Positions 44,045 to 56,505 of a stretch of 64,000 nucleotides of DNA are shown piece after piece. Origin of the DNA: Symbiodinium kawagutii (taxonomy: Eukaryota; Sar; Dinophyceae; Suessiales; Symbiodiniaceae); the NCBI GenBank assembly GCA_009767595.1, contig VSDK01013374.1:16408-80407 (forward strand), in the 5' to 3' direction. A program made the translations under genes and the position numbers. The notes beneath the pieces are model-generated. The model had not been told where the DNA came from. It saw nothing but the letters and a program-made list of their open reading frames with translations, and searched no databases. Each line of letters begins with the position of its first letter. Position 1 is the first letter of the stretch.

Positions 44045-44170
44045 AAAGAAAAGCTGGGCTCAATTTTCTTGGCCCTTGCAAGATGGATGCGGCTGAATGA
44101 TGTTACCAAGGCCGGCCACGTCCAATGGTCTCAGCGGCTTCGAGCTACGGCAGCAACTGCCCGCAAGTGA
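44045..44170 (+). CDS. Candidate terminal exon
   Basis: After an acceptor-like cattcaag| (44043-44044) the plus strand is open to TGA 44168-44170. It reads KEKLGSIFLALARWMRLNDV, then TKAGHVQWSQRLRATAATARK, amphipathic and basic at the C-terminus. The GC-rich 3' half stands out from the spacer. No family recognised; upstream exons unknown. Confidence 0.35.
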   Translation, partial: KEKLGSIFLALARWMRLNDVTKAGHVQWSQRLRATAATARK

Positions 44171-44197
44171 AGGCTGAAGGCTCAGCTGAACCTGAAA

Positions 44198-44307
44198 CGC
44201 TATTGTTTTGAACAGGGGGATGGGGACCCTGGTACAATNNNNNNNNNNNNNNNNNNNNNNNNNNNNCCGCTATTGTTTTGAACAGGGTGATGGGGACCCT
44301 GGTACAC
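44198..44307. repeat. Duplicated ~40-bp sequence flanking an assembly gap
   Basis: cgctattgttttgaacaggg, then gatggggaccctggtaca, occurs immediately before (44198-44236) and after (44268-44306) a 28-N gap (44239-44266), with one g/t difference. This is typical of two contig ends that should overlap but were joined with Ns, so the duplication may be artificial. Confidence 0.9.
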
Positions 44308-45278
44308 TAGCGATCATCCACAACCATCCCCTAACTAGACTAGTCTAACTGTTGGGGTGTTGACCCCTTTATTGATTGCTATGGCAAGTCAGGTTACGAA
44401 GTTTGGTGAGTCGAACACATCTCTCTCGGTGATTTGGAAGCACCTTTGCACCACAACCTTAGCGAAACCATTGTTGACCGTGCAATGAGTGGGTCATCCC
44501 CTCCTTGAAGTAATGCCACCACTGCTGCACAACTCTGTAGTCCTCAACAAAAGCAGGGGAAAGGGTTCCCGAGTCCCTGCAAATCTTCAATTGTTTGTCT
44601 TTGATCAAACCAGGTTTGAATTAACTTCGATACAGGTGTGCCTTCTTTGCTCAGCAGAATTCGTCCTTGCAGTAGGTAGGTGGCAAATAACTACAATAAT
44701 TGGTAATTATAGATGAAAAGTAAACTACTAGCTCACTGATGTTCTACCTACAGTGGAAGCGTTGACTGGTACCGGATGCATTGAAGATTCATGTGGTCTG
44801 ATGGCTTCAAGAGCCCAATTTGGAGAAGACGGCTCAGGTGATCGATTGCATTGAAGATCAGTGAAGATTGTTTGATCTTAATCATTGATTGTAAGGTGGA
44901 CAGTTGAGACCACCCAAACCCAACAAAAAAGCAACACGCGTTGTCTGGTTCATACATGTCAGATTGATGACCCCAGGTAATAGATGTACGCTGTTTTCAT
45001 ACCATCAACATGCATTCAACATTGTTGGCTATGGTTATCGCTCTTCTCACCAACGATTACTATTTATTTGCAGTCACTGTAGTCTCGCCACACGGATGTA
45101 GGTTGCTAGCAAGAACGACCATCAAGCAGTCTGATTTACCCGTAGTTGCCCTGTCTTCCTAGAAATACACTGTACATCTTGCATTGGGGTACTCTTGATG
45201 GACAACATCTTGCACCACCTGGTGGTTGACACATAGAATGAAGGGGATGAACCAGCTTTCTGAACTGGTGCAGCACTG
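44308..45278. other. Spacer without a supported gene
   Basis: AT-rich, no array, no well-bounded exon seen. Confidence 0.45.
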
Positions 45279-45434
45279 CTAATCCATAACGGCTATGGTG
45301 CATTCCAGCCCTATCTCAGCAGCCGCTGCGCCGATGGTGGAAAAGAGGGAGAACGCAGGGCATCGTTTTCCACCGGCACAGTGCCTCTGGGGGCACGCAG
45401 CTCCTGGCAAGTCCACATGCGTCACCATTGGTTG
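45279..45434 (-). CDS. Candidate terminal exon, 51 codons
   Basis: A good acceptor (actaaatttcag|caacc) precedes a minus-strand frame that starts in phase 0 and ends at a TAG. It encodes QPMVTHVDLPGAACPQRHC, then GGKRCPAFSLFSTIGAAA and a tail ending VMD. Codon use is G/C-richer than the flanks. The coiled-coil exon at 46967-47032 ends in phase 0 and could be the upstream exon. No domain recognised. Confidence 0.4.
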   Translation of the reverse strand, partial: QPMVTHVDLPGAACPQRHCAGGKRCPAFSLFSTIGAAAAEIGLECTIAVMD

Positions 45435-46119
45435 CTGAAATTTAGTGTGGGATGGTGGGTTGTTGGAGAGGTGTTGCTTTGTCAGCTTGATAAAGGAGAA
45501 CCGATGGTTGGAACAAGCCATCCGGAAATTGATGACAACCAATTAGATCAACTTGCAAATCTTGCAGGAAATTCGAGGATTAAACGTGTACTAAGGGTAG
45601 AGCTGCCCAACATGAGGGCCATTCAACCGTGCTATCAACCAGTTACAAATGACATAGGAACCACTTGTTCAAACAGCCCGGAAAAACCAATAAAAACAAC
45701 AGGGTGTAAGGAGTCATCAAGGTTCCCCAGCCATGCCCAGCCTTAGCCATGCCATGCGTTGAAACGTGCATGCAAATCACCGGTGCAATTCAATGAGAAA
45801 AACGGCCCAAAATCGTAGGCAAAAATATGTCCGCACCTTGGACCTGCGTGAGCCAAACTGCATGCACATTTTTCTCATTTCATGCAGAATTGATTCTACT
45901 TTAAGTAGATTGAAAGCGATGTTCCATGCCTGTCAGAGCCAATTGGCGATCTTCAATCTGTGTCTGCCAGAATGCACTGATGCTGTCACATCAAACTTCA
46001 CGTGACATCATGGGCGCTCTCACATTACAATATAGACTTAAATACGTGCAAACAAAGCATCAAGAAAACACACACCATATTTACAACAAGGAAATTCAAT
46101 TAAATTCACATGTATGTAT

Positions 46120-46258
46120 TGATTGTATTCTGTTGTATTGCGTTGATTGTATTGTATTGTATTGCGTTGATTGTATTGTACTGTACTGTACTGTATTGTA
46201 TTGTCTTGTCTTGCATTGTATTGTCTTGTATTGTATTTGTTTGTATTGTATTGTATTT
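46120..46258. repeat. (TTGTA)n-type pentamer microsatellite
   Basis: Dense ttgta/ttgtc/ctgta words. A related stretch (gcattgtatt, cattgtatg) continues at 46455-46720. Apparent proteins across it (YCIVLYC runs) are repeat translations. Confidence 0.92.
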
Positions 46259-46966
46259 TTTCCTGCCCATGGGAGCGAGCAGTAGAAGCCTCCTTTGTCA
46301 CCATTCGGTGAGGGAGGGAAAGACAACTCAAGGATACTTAACTTAATCGAGGCGCCTAGAAGAAAAATGCTGGCAATGAAGTTCAAGACGGACCATGATG
46401 AGCCAAACGATGAATCCAAGAACGGAAAGTCGAGGTCCCAAACACAAAGGGATCACCATTGTATTGCATTGTATTGCATTGTATTCCATTGTATTGGATT
46501 GAATTGCATTGTATGGTATCTTATTGTATGCATTGCATGCATTGTATGTGCTGTGTGCATTGTATGTACGCATTATATGCAATACATGTCTCTATATGTA
46601 TCCATGCAAGTACATAATGTATGCAATGTCTGTAATGCATGTAATGGATGTAATGCATCTGATATATGCGTGTGTATGTATGCATCCATGCATGTATGTA
46701 ACGTATGCATAATCGAAGCTACACAGCTGCAAACATATATGATATGCAGTTGTACAGTGTGAAATTACAATCTTCCGTAATCGTGCATTCAAAATATGTC
46801 AAACCTCAGTGAACAAATAAGCACTGGGCCTGCCAGGACAATGAGTGTGACCTTTAGTTTCTAGTTAGCTGAGCCAAGATGAGCCATTACTAACCACAGC
46901 CAATGAAATATCATACCACTGTGGGCACAATCTCATTCCTGCAAGCGCGAAGCAGGGCTTCCCGTC

Positions 46967-47032
46967 CTGTCTCAACTTCTGGTTTTGATCCGTCAAGCGT
47001 TGCATTGCGGTCTGAAGCTCCTGGAGCCCGAC
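46967..47032 (-). CDS. Candidate 66-bp exon encoding a coiled coil
   Basis: From an AG|G acceptor (acacccgcccag|g) the minus strand reads VGLQELQTAMQRLTDQNQKL then RQ, a clear heptad-type coiled coil of exactly 22 codons. If the exon ends at the last cag, the intron would start with GA, a non-canonical donor of the kind reported in dinoflagellates. Phase 0-0, compatible with the exon at 45434-45279. Confidence 0.33.
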
Positions 47033-47748
47033 CTGGGCGGGTGTCCCTAGCCGAGGGAGTGGCTTCTTGAATATCCAGAGGCAAAAGCATGTAAACATCT
47101 CCATGGAGAAACGAAAGCAATAGGCAATAGGACATTTGCCTGCACATGAATCTAACCAACGCGAATCAACAATGAAAGGTACCTGAAATGTAATGACAAG
47201 AAACCATAGAGATCCCGGGTGGCCATGGAGTTTTGAAGAATGAATGTTCCCTGCATGTTGGTAAAACAACTTTTTAACCGGTCCCAAGTCTGCCCAAGGG
47301 CCCCTCTTACACTGTTGGCTCACGGACAGTCATCTAGATATATCTCACCAAACCAACCAGAAATGCATGCATAAATGTACACATACAAATGCCGATGCAC
47401 ACACACACATACACATGCACATACAACGTGCATTACATATTGTTATAGCCATATACACATCCAGTGTTGCTCCCTATCTGTGGGTGCAAGCAATTGCTCA
47501 ACAGAACAGAAAAATGTCAGAAAGATTAATCCGAACCATGCGCAACAACATCAGTCAACGCCTCCAGTGATAGGAACCAACCGTCCTTGTGAGCATCTTT
47601 GTCGCATCTGATGCTTTTAACAGGTTGCATGTCAAAATTAATTACTCAACTGCTTCCACCATCCACGGCTTAAACACAACCCTTCCCAACAATCTCTCAC
47701 CAATCAACTTGGCTCATGGCGATTGATGATTGGTTGCTGCTTCCGAAG

Positions 47749-47878
47749 GCCGTTCCAAGGCTTGAACCGGCACTGGACAAGGCGGACCCAGCTGGGCATC
47801 CGACCATTTCTTCTGCATTGGAACCTGACGACATAGAGAGATTAGGGGGAATCCTCGAATCGGCTCCCTTCGTGCTGA
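47749..47878 (+). CDS. Candidate exon, acidic peptide (strand ambiguous)
   Basis: The plus strand shows an AG|G acceptor (cttccgaag|g) and a strong donor (gtgctga|gtaaga). It encodes AVPRLEPALDKADPAGHP, then EPDDIERLGGILESAPFVL. The minus strand of the same bases also has an AG|G acceptor and an open frame (VPMQKKWSDAQLGPP). The plus reading has better sites at both ends. Product unknown. Confidence 0.35.
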
Positions 47879-48299
47879 GTAAGAACTCCGTATTGGCCCA
47901 GCCAAGTGAACACCGTTGGCCCTGAAAATGTGAATGCTCAAAGGTGGAGAGAGGTTCTTTGATTCTGCATGGTAAACTAGTCCCTGAACTTTATCGATTT
48001 CAAGAATCACACATGTATGCGCACAGGTTTGTGTATATACGTTTACGAATGTCAAATTATGTGAGTGTCATGTTTAGATTCATCACTCAACAAACACATT
48101 ATATATTTTATTTATAAACCTAGATGCATGCTTTGAACCCATGATAAAATATGTTAGCAGAAGTCAGGCATATGGATAATACATATCTTGCAATAAGGAT
48201 TTTTTAGATGATTACATTTATATGAAATGTGCTGTCTCCACACGTATGGCAACACAATCACTCATTGGCATTCAAAATGACTGCGCCAAATCGCCTGCC

Positions 48300-48520
48300 A
48301 AACACACACACACATACATTTACACTTTAATTTATCTTTAAACTGTACGTTTAAATAAATAACTCTATACATATATATACATGCATATATATACATATAT
48401 ATATATATAGAATTTAAATAAATACATATGTATACATATTTAAATACACATCCCTACTTCAAGGTGTAAATGAATAAATAAATATACATACATATAATAT
48501 TACATATACATACATATGGT
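48300..48520. repeat. AT-rich (TATA/CATA)n low-complexity tract
   Basis: Runs of cacaca, tatatatac and aaataaat words. No coding potential. Confidence 0.85.
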
Positions 48521-48596
48521 TTCTAATATGTGCAAATACAGATACGCATGTATAAGCATAATATAAGCGTATGTATCTATGTGTGTGAGCCCGGTC

Positions 48597-48662
48597 CCCA
48601 GGCTCCCTTGCCCCGGCACTCGCACCATGCTGGATCTTGGCACGGAGACTGCTGTTCAGGTC
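48597..48662 (-). CDS. Candidate exon
   Basis: From an AG|G acceptor (gtagagcag|g) the minus strand reads DLNSSLRAKIQHGASAGARE. It is G/C-rich in an AT-rich setting. The donor end is uncertain and the neighbour exons are unknown, so this is weak. Confidence 0.28.
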
Positions 48663-48712
48663 CTGCTCTACATTCCAAACTTGGCAGGCTAGCATAGCTG
48701 GGGGGTGATACA

Positions 48713-51700
48713 AAATAGAGACCCTAGCCCAAGACTGGGTTTACAATCAATGCTAGTCAAACCTGTGTTGGTTCACTGCTCAAGAAACATCAGCAGTTAC
48801 ACTTCAACAGGTTGTGCCAGCAGCTTCAAGCCACAGGTTGTTTGTGTGATGCTACTGATCTTGTTTTCAAAAGAGTGCTTCAAAGAAAACACATACATAT
48901 TGTAACTCTTGTGGCGGTGAACCAAAAAAACATGGCACTGACTGCTACCCGTGGCTCCCTAAACCATGATTTTAATAGGTTATAATTTATATTTGAAAAA
49001 TAAAAACGTATAAAAACGATACCATTTTAAGGATTTGGAAAGTACAAACCTGCCTTTTTTAGAATTTGGACGGTAAAAACCCACCTTTTTTAGGATTGTA
49101 AGAGCTCGTGGCATGCTTCATGTGCTCGGTATCTGTGCTCATTCACGGTGCTCCATCAGCTTCTGACATTCGTTCCGCAGTAGGGCCACCTGAAACCAGC
49201 CATCCCTTGAGAGCAAGGGGCGTGGGTCGTATGCTTGAGGCTGTTCATGTGTTGAAAGGCTTTCATACACTAAGCCATGAGCAGTGGTGGTAAGGCTGTT
49301 AGTATGGTTGAGGGATGTTGAAGGCTAATATGCAAAGCCCTGCTGGTATCTATCTAAGATGATCTAACAGGAACAACCCCTTGAAAAATTGAGACTGCAG
49401 TAGATCAAATTATCCATATGAAACAGCCGGTGCGGGTTTGCTTCTGTTGTTCTAGGGGAATTGAAATCATATGGAAGTAAGAAGGCAACACGGTACTCAA
49501 GTCTACTCAGTGATGGCTACCTTACCAGCAACCATTTCGAAGGATCGTCGAACCATTTCCCCATTCTTTGGGGGGCGCCTGCACCAATGTGGAACAAGCT
49601 TCTTGCGCTCACCAGAGCCCATGGGAGATCCACAACCCCCTAGACTCGGGGTTAACAAGCTATGTGCGGTCCAACTAAGGGTGGTTTATGCTCCAATATG
49701 CCAAAACCATCCACTATGAACTCGAGAATGGGCAACCTTGGCTGCATCTTCTGACGTCAACGAACGGCTCGTAGGGTAGCTTGGCTCGCTCATCTACACA
49801 AATCATCAGTGATTACTAAGTCATCAGCATGTTGACATATGGATTTGGCATGATTTGGCTCAAAAGTATCCAATGGCCAATTTCAAAGTTCTTCTTTTCT
49901 GACCCATGAGGCAGGATATTTCTTCTGGCCCATGGATCACCCAGCCAATGTTTGAACCATCACACTCGAGCCATCTCAAAATTCTGAAATCTGTAGCCGT
50001 GTTCCATGGACTCATCCCCAAGCATCTACAGTTGACCATCTGCTTTTCAGTGCTTGGATGGCTCCATCCAGGCATCCGGGATCAGCCCCTGCACGAAGCT
50101 CCATTTCTCTCAGCAGTTTTGTTGCCGTGGCTTCGCACCTGAAGCACTTGCTGCTCAGAGATGTGGGGTGCAAGGGCCCCGACTGCCAGTCCCAGCACAA
50201 GCGCCCAGCTTTTTTAAAAAACCGCCAGGCGAGTCCGGCGCGAAAACGAAAACCATCCGACGAGAACCATCCGGGCCCCTTGGCCAGAAGGATTTAAAAA
50301 AGACACTTTGACGCTCGTCAGTTGGCGGGAGTTTTCGCCAAAAGATTCATCCTGGTTTTGACCCACAGCATCCAACCATTCCAGACTGCAAAGGTTGTCA
50401 CACTACTGAACCATTGGGCATGCAACGAACCTCAACAAAATCAAATTAACAAAACATCGCCCATTTGTCTGCACCAAGGAGTTTGTCACACACTGGAAGT
50501 GAATATAATAGTACTATGATACATTTACATATAGCATATATTAAATTATACTGCAAAAACCTTTGCCATCTTTTTTTTTGGGTTGCTGGACAAATGCTAT
50601 TTATTTTCTGGACCCCCAGTTCTGGTGATTTCCGAAGTTCATCTCCTTTGTATCCTGTGATAAATTTCGATGTGTTTGCTTCTTCGGTTTGCTTCGTGTC
50701 ATGCATGTCATGTGCCCTGTGCCACACGGCTCTTTCTTCCACCAAGTATTAGGCCTTTAGAGGTGACTCTATTTGTCCCTCATGACCGGGGTCCTTGAGT
50801 TGGGATACGTCATCTGGAAGTTCCGTGCAATCACGAATGACATAAAGTAGTCCAATGTCACTTCTTGGGTTGACCAAGCACAGCTTTGCATTGTTTGGGC
50901 CGTGTCAGCTGCAAGAAAGCCATCATTGGGCAGTGACCCTTTGTCCATAAGAGATACCCCCAAGAAGTTTCAAGCCAAATGCTCAGTCACGAAAGTAGCA
51001 GTGCACTAGACACAGTGTTTGCAAAACACCATTCCATCCGAGTTTGCTTCCAGACCTGGTCGTTTTTTGCTTTCCCTCACCATGTTACAAATCTATGGTT
51101 TGTCCAATCTTACATGGACCAAGTGGTCTTAATTTGAAACAAACATATATAAGTCAGCTCGTTGCTGCAACAGCGCGTGACTTTTGAAATTGAATCTTCG
51201 AGTCTCCATTTCTTGTTGGAATGCCTCATTCACCTATCATGGGCTTATGCCGAACAATGACAGCCTGAGAAAATCTTATATACCTAGATCTACCAAAATA
51301 TCTCAAACGTTTATCCCTACTGAAAGCTAGAAAAAACATGTCTTTTTTGGCCATCGCCATTGTTTACCACAAATTCTGTACGGATAAATTACTCAAAGTG
51401 AAGGGTAAAGCACAGTTTTGCTACGCATAAAACAAGTGGGTAAAGATGTTTCAAAAAAGAACGGGTACAACATGTGCTTTGTCTGGTTTTCCCAACGTTG
51501 CGGGAAACTCTGGGTGAAAACCTTCAGTTTGGATATGAGGCCTTTGAAAATGATTTGGGCTGTGGTTTTGCTGCTGTGTCCAGGTTTAGTGTCAATATCT
51601 TCATATGACTGATTGAAGCAAAATACCTTAAAGTCCTGGAGATCCCTTTGTAGCCTCACAACTTTGTATTCTGTGGGCAAACTGATCAAATTAAGTATCA

Positions 51701-51876
51701 TAGTACCACTACGTTTTTTCTGTGGCAGCTCCAAGAGAGCCTGGCTCAGCCTTGTTCAAATTGCCACTGGTTCGTTGCACTGGAGCAGAATGAGGCCGAA
51801 GGAGATCATGGGGTAATAAGAACCACAGCAACACCAACAACAAAAAGAAGATCAACAAAAACAAACAACACCGGCA

Positions 51877-51927
<51 letters not shown>

Positions 51928-53262
51928 CCACTCGGACAGCAAGGAAACGGCAACAACAAGATCAAAAAGAACAGCACCAGCAACAATGAATTTAAGTAAA
52001 CAAAACACCGGCAGAAACACCACCATCAGCAACCACAACAATGTATGTAAATCATCAAGTGCCACTGGCAAAATAACCCTGGGGTGCACAATATTGAAAT
52101 CGAAACAATTCACAGCAACCGCTTACATAAACAAGACTAGAACCATAGATAATCAGGTTGTAGCTATCAGCCATCAAGTAGAACATATCAATTTCCACCA
52201 TTCAGAGAAGATTGTTTAAAACATGTTGTTTGTTGATTACGAGTTTGGAAAAAAAACATCAAGTCTTCAACCCTGATACAATGGGCATATGTCTCCTCAG
52301 GTAAATAAAAAATCATAAAAATGTCTTATGCAAAAAAAGAGTGGTAAACGTGAATATGAATATGAACAAATGTATATACATCCGTGTTTGTGCATTCATT
52401 GTTTTATTTGACTATTCGTTCATTTATCTATTTAGTTATTTATTCATGTATTTGTTTGTTCGCTTGAAAAAAGTAATTAGCGCATCTACAATTTTACAAG
52501 TAATATTAGGTACCAATGAAAAATATTCGATGCAATCACAAAAATACGTTCATACAATTTAACATTTTTGTCGTACAGTGTACAAAAAAAGACCTGTCTA
52601 TAGAAAAAGACATACACACACATATGTATATACATATACAGTATTTTAAACATCTATATATAAATAAAATTGTGTGTGTGTGCACAAATCATCACATATC
52701 GTTGTACTGTATGGTATCCGCATGTGTATCGATGGTGGTGCATGGGTCACAAACCTCATCGATCGTGGCAACGCCCATCGCAACGTTTGTCCATGGGATT
52801 CATGATGATTCATGTCGTGTTTCCGGTGGATTCTGCACGTGTCCCTGGAGGTCCTGGGGTCTCCGGTCTGTTGTGACATAAAGATATATCATGAACTGTC
52901 AATAGAACTTGGGTCTGTATCCAAACTTGGATCTATTTGATGCTATTTGTAGCTTTTGAGTTCAGACCCAAGTTCTAGAGGCGGGATGGCTGGAAAGCAC
53001 CTGGGTATGTTGGGAAGTACCCTGGATATTTTTTTGCCCGGGCGTCCAGAGGGCACCCTGGATAACAAACAATTATTACCTTCATGAATCCAAACAATAC
53101 GACACAATCCCATGGACGAATGCGTGCAAAGGTCCAGGCTGCGATAACAGATTAATCTCACGTGGAACTTAGTGGCTTTGCCACTTGTTCGTGAGGCCCT
53201 CGCAAACATAGACCCATCAACCTAGCTACAGCTATCTACTGTCAAGGTCAGTGATTATTGTC
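48713..53262. other. Spacer with microsatellite and one GC-rich patch
   Basis: It contains an (AAC)n run, an AT-rich zone (52320-52680), and a GC-richer patch at 50140-50310. That patch encodes HLLLRDVGCKGPDCQSQHKR on the plus strand but has unclear splice sites. No complete gene seen. Confidence 0.4.
51877..51928. repeat. (AAC)n microsatellite
   Basis: About 17 uninterrupted aac units within a wider CA/AA-rich zone. The Leu-run frame on the other strand is an artefact. Confidence 0.97.
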
Positions 53263-53508
53263 TTAAGTCCTTTGCCACTTGCTGACGCGGTCGATGCCTC
53301 TCTTTGAAGCCCGCGCACTTTCTGCATCTTCCAAGGAGCTGCCACAGCCACTTCGCAGAATGAACCCACAAATGTAAGTGACGAAGACGAAGGAAGTGAG
53401 AGCGGCGCCGACAACAAAGGGGCCCTGCACGCCATAGACATCGTACACCATTGGTCCAAGCAAGCATGCGATGCCACCGCCCATGGCATCTGAAAATGTC
53501 CGGTACAC
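53263..53508 (-). CDS. Major facilitator superfamily transporter, last exon
   Basis: An AG|G acceptor (tgaagattcag|g) opens the exon at 53508. The 81 residues begin VYRTFSDAMGGGIACLLGPM, continue with a hydrophobic helix (PFVVGAALTSFVFVTYICGF) and end in a charged tail before the stop at 53263-53265. The two helices match the last pair of a 12-helix MFS carrier. It continues the exon at 53732-55381: translations fit if that exon ends in phase 0. Confidence 0.7.
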   Translation of the reverse strand: MYRTFSDAMGGGIACLLGPMVYDVYGVQGPFVVGAALTSFVFVTYICGFILRSGCGSSLEDAESARASKRGIDRVSKWQRT

Positions 53509-53731
53509 CTGAATCTTCAAAAAGAGAGGCGCATCCCCCAAACCTAGGCCGTGGCGGAAGCGCTTCCGACGGCATGGCAGGGCCTGCATGGGGAAGATGT
53601 ATCTATAATATCTTCAAGTAATGGTGAAAAATGTGAAGCAAGTGCTATACCAAAATGTACAGTGGACAGGAAAATTTACATCCCAACACTTGGGAGCCCA
53701 GATCTTACTGACAGCAGCAACGGGACAAGAC

Positions 53732-55381
53732 ACTGAAGAATAGGCACATATCCGTCACTGCTCGATTCGTGAGCGCTTGCCCGAGGCCGATCAACACCTG
53801 CGCAGAAGCTGCCACATAGACACTGGGCATCATCATGGCAACGCAAAGGGTTGACCACAAGGCCAGGATCGCTGCCAACCTGTAGGGTTTGCAAAGCACC
53901 GGGGCTAACAACCTCCAAAGTCCGCCGCGCTCGAAGCGCGCTTCGTCGCTGGCGGATTTGGGCATCAAAGCAAAGGTCAGGACGGCGGCCAAGCCCCCAG
54001 CGGAGCGAAAGAGGCCGGAAGTAGCGGCGCTCAATCCGAAGATCTCTTGGAAGACGACAGCAGCTGTGATGGTCGACATGGACACCGCAAACATCCCGCC
54101 GAAGGAGCATGCAAAAATGGCCAGCAAGGGCCCTTTGATGTATCCCGGGATGATCACCGCAGCCTGTTCCTCTTCTTCCAAGCCATCGTCTTCTAAGTTG
54201 GAAAGGTTTGACTGCATGTACTGCAACATTGGCACCACAGGGGCGTCCACTTGCCCGAAGGCCAAGCGAACAGCCGATTTCTGCGACATGCCGGTCACCC
54301 CAGACCATCTGCTGTTCATAGTCTGTGCAGTGGCCCTGGTTACTTTAGATTTTCTGCTTACTTTGGTGGTTCCAGACCGCAGGCTGCCTCTACGGGAAAT
54401 AGGGTCAGGGGCCGGCTGCTCCAAGAACAACCTTTTTGGGCTCCTGCCTTTCACCCGGCTGGGACTTTCGCTTGCCTCCTCGGCATTTCCGGACCGAATG
54501 CTGCCCCTACGGGAAGTCGGGCTGTGCCAGCCTTCCACCTGGATGGGACTTTCGCTTGGCACGCCAGGTAGTTGCGTGTCATAGGTTTCCTCCACGTCGG
54601 CCACACTTTTCCTGCCCATGGTTCTCTGGATGACGATGGAAGGCACAACGTCCTCCAGTTTATCCATCTCCAAATCGTCCCCAACCTCGAAGTCGTCCGA
54701 ATCCGCACCATACCTCCACAGCAGAAGTTGCCCCAGCACAGCATCGGAGGACACCAAGACCAAACATTGCACGGTCTTGAGACCTGCACCCACCGCTGCA
54801 ATGCCTTGCCAACCCAACAATGAGTAGATAAGCCCACCGAAGGTTGGCGCGAGAGCACTAGAGAGGGTGAAGTACTGCAAGACATGGGTCGAAGCCTGTT
54901 GTGCTTTGAATTCGGAGTCCCCAAAGGTCACAAAAGCCACAGCGTCGTAGAGAACGAACGCCTCAAAGGCCAAGCAAACCGTCAAAACTGCCGCTGCCCA
55001 CTCTTCATCGAAGAAAAAGAGGCTTGGAAGCATCACCAGGACGGAGATGAAAGCGAAGGCCAGGCCAACCACCAAGCCAAAGCGAACCAATAGATTCACT
55101 GCAGGGGTTCGAAGCTGAATCACGAGCATGGTAATCGCGCCCAACCGCCACGGTGCCCAGGAGTTCTGAGCCCAGTGTAGGGACAATGGTCCCCAAATGT
55201 AGTTGCAAACCAAGCCGCCGATCAAGGGGTTGACGATGACAAGGCTCACATACTGCCAACACCAAGGAATGCCCTCCGACGTTGATTCCATCAGGGCCAA
55301 GTGGGCCAGGTGGGCCAGGTCCTTGGGTGAACCCAAAGATGTACAGATCGATGCGACTTTGAAAGCTACAGTCCAGGACAC
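53732..55381 (-). CDS. Major facilitator superfamily transporter, main exon
   Basis: An open minus-strand frame of about 550 codons, open from a few codons upstream of 55381 without an ATG, so earlier exons supply the N-terminus. The first part has several membrane helices (for example YVSLVIVNPLIGGLVCNYIW and FGLVVGLAFAFISVLVMLP). A hydrophilic loop of about 190 residues follows with two SRRGS-x-RSG motifs, which look like basophilic kinase sites. The second half has more helices (LLAIFACSFGGMFAVSMST, LAAILALWSTLCVAMMMP, VYVAASAQVLIGLGQALTNR). Two six-helix halves joined by a long cytoplasmic loop are typical of MFS carriers; the substrate cannot be told. The donor lies between 53710 and 53732; a phase-0 GT at 53731 joins to the next exon. 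Internal GC-rich palindromes occur near 53928-53950. Confidence 0.72.
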
Positions 55382-55411
55382 TTTGACATCAGTTCGCCTT
55401 AGTATGCCTTA

Positions 55412-56300
55412 GTATTAGCGTCCATGGTTCACATCATTTCCTGGTTGTGGTTTCGCCCATCCTACCAATGTGCAGCCAAGAGTCTCAGCCACCACGGCTG
55501 GTTGATACAGGCAGGGCCCCCTCGGGACTTGCCGGGTATTTCAAACGCTGGTGGATGCCGGTGGTGTTGCTTGATGTCATGGTCTTATGGCATTTGCTGG
55601 CTAACAGTTGTTGCAAGTTGCTGCTAGCATCTGTCCATCACCAAAACGGAAACATGGGCCATGGTCATCCATCCTCTAAAGAATGCTCGAGAAAGTGTCG
55701 CATGTAATTCTATATATAACCAATTGGAAGGATGACCATCCCCTGAGAATGAAATCATTGAAACGGGTGTCCTTTGATCATGGCACTTGTTTGAAATTAA
55801 TGCGAAATGATATTTCGGGATATTTCGGCATCATCGCAGCGATGTGACAAATCCTGAAGCCAAAGCCCAGAGCGGTGCTTGCCGACAAAATGGAAACATC
55901 GCAGCCACACAAGTACCCACTCACACAACTACCCAGCGAGCATATCGCTGTTCAATTCCATGCGTCAAACAGAGGCCCCTAGCGACTTCAAACTTCTGTC
56001 TCCTGCCCATCGTCAGTAATTCTCAGCTCATCCAGGTCCAGCCCGCAATGCTTGAGTCGCATTCCGCAACAAACATCAAAAATGGCAACTCCTGGATTCA
56101 CATGGAGCATGGAAATCAGCAAAACATCAGAAAAGTCAGGCCTTTGAGCGCGAAAAGGATGGCACCTGCATCCAAAGCAATGATGAGCCCCCCCGAAACG
56201 TGCTGAGATTTAAGTCAGCTACAAGATGCATGGATGGATGGATGGAATAGGATGGGATGGGATGGGATGGGATGAGATGGGATGGATGCACAGATAGATA
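55412..56300. other. 5' flank of the transporter gene and spacer
   Basis: The missing first exon(s) of the transporter should lie here or beyond, but no convincing one was found. GATGG words (gggatgggat) build up from 56229 before the pentamer array. Confidence 0.4.
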
Positions 56301-56505
56301 GATTAGATTAGATTAGATTAGATTAGATTAGATTAGATTAGATTAGATTAGATTAGATTAGATTAGATTAGATTAGATTAGATTAGATTAGATTAGATTA
56401 GATTAGATTAGATTAGATTAGATTAGATTAGATTAGATTAGATTAGATTAGATTAGATTAGATTAGATTAGATTAGATTAGATTAGATTAGATTAGATTA
56501 GATTA
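56301..56505. repeat. Perfect (GATTA)41 pentamer array
   Basis: 205 bp of uninterrupted gatta units, then gaatagatagatagata. No interruption was seen, which implies recent expansion or a collapsed or estimated length in the assembly. Confidence 0.98.

Noticed and set aside
46038-46762. Tyr/Cys/Ile-rich and Asn/Gln/Tyr-rich open frames
   Set aside because: Direct translations of the TTGTA-type microsatellite.
53232-53575. Two other minus-strand frames over the last transporter exon
   Set aside because: Only the frame with FSDAMGGGIACLLGPM and a hydrophobic helix continues the MFS pattern; the others are shifted readings.
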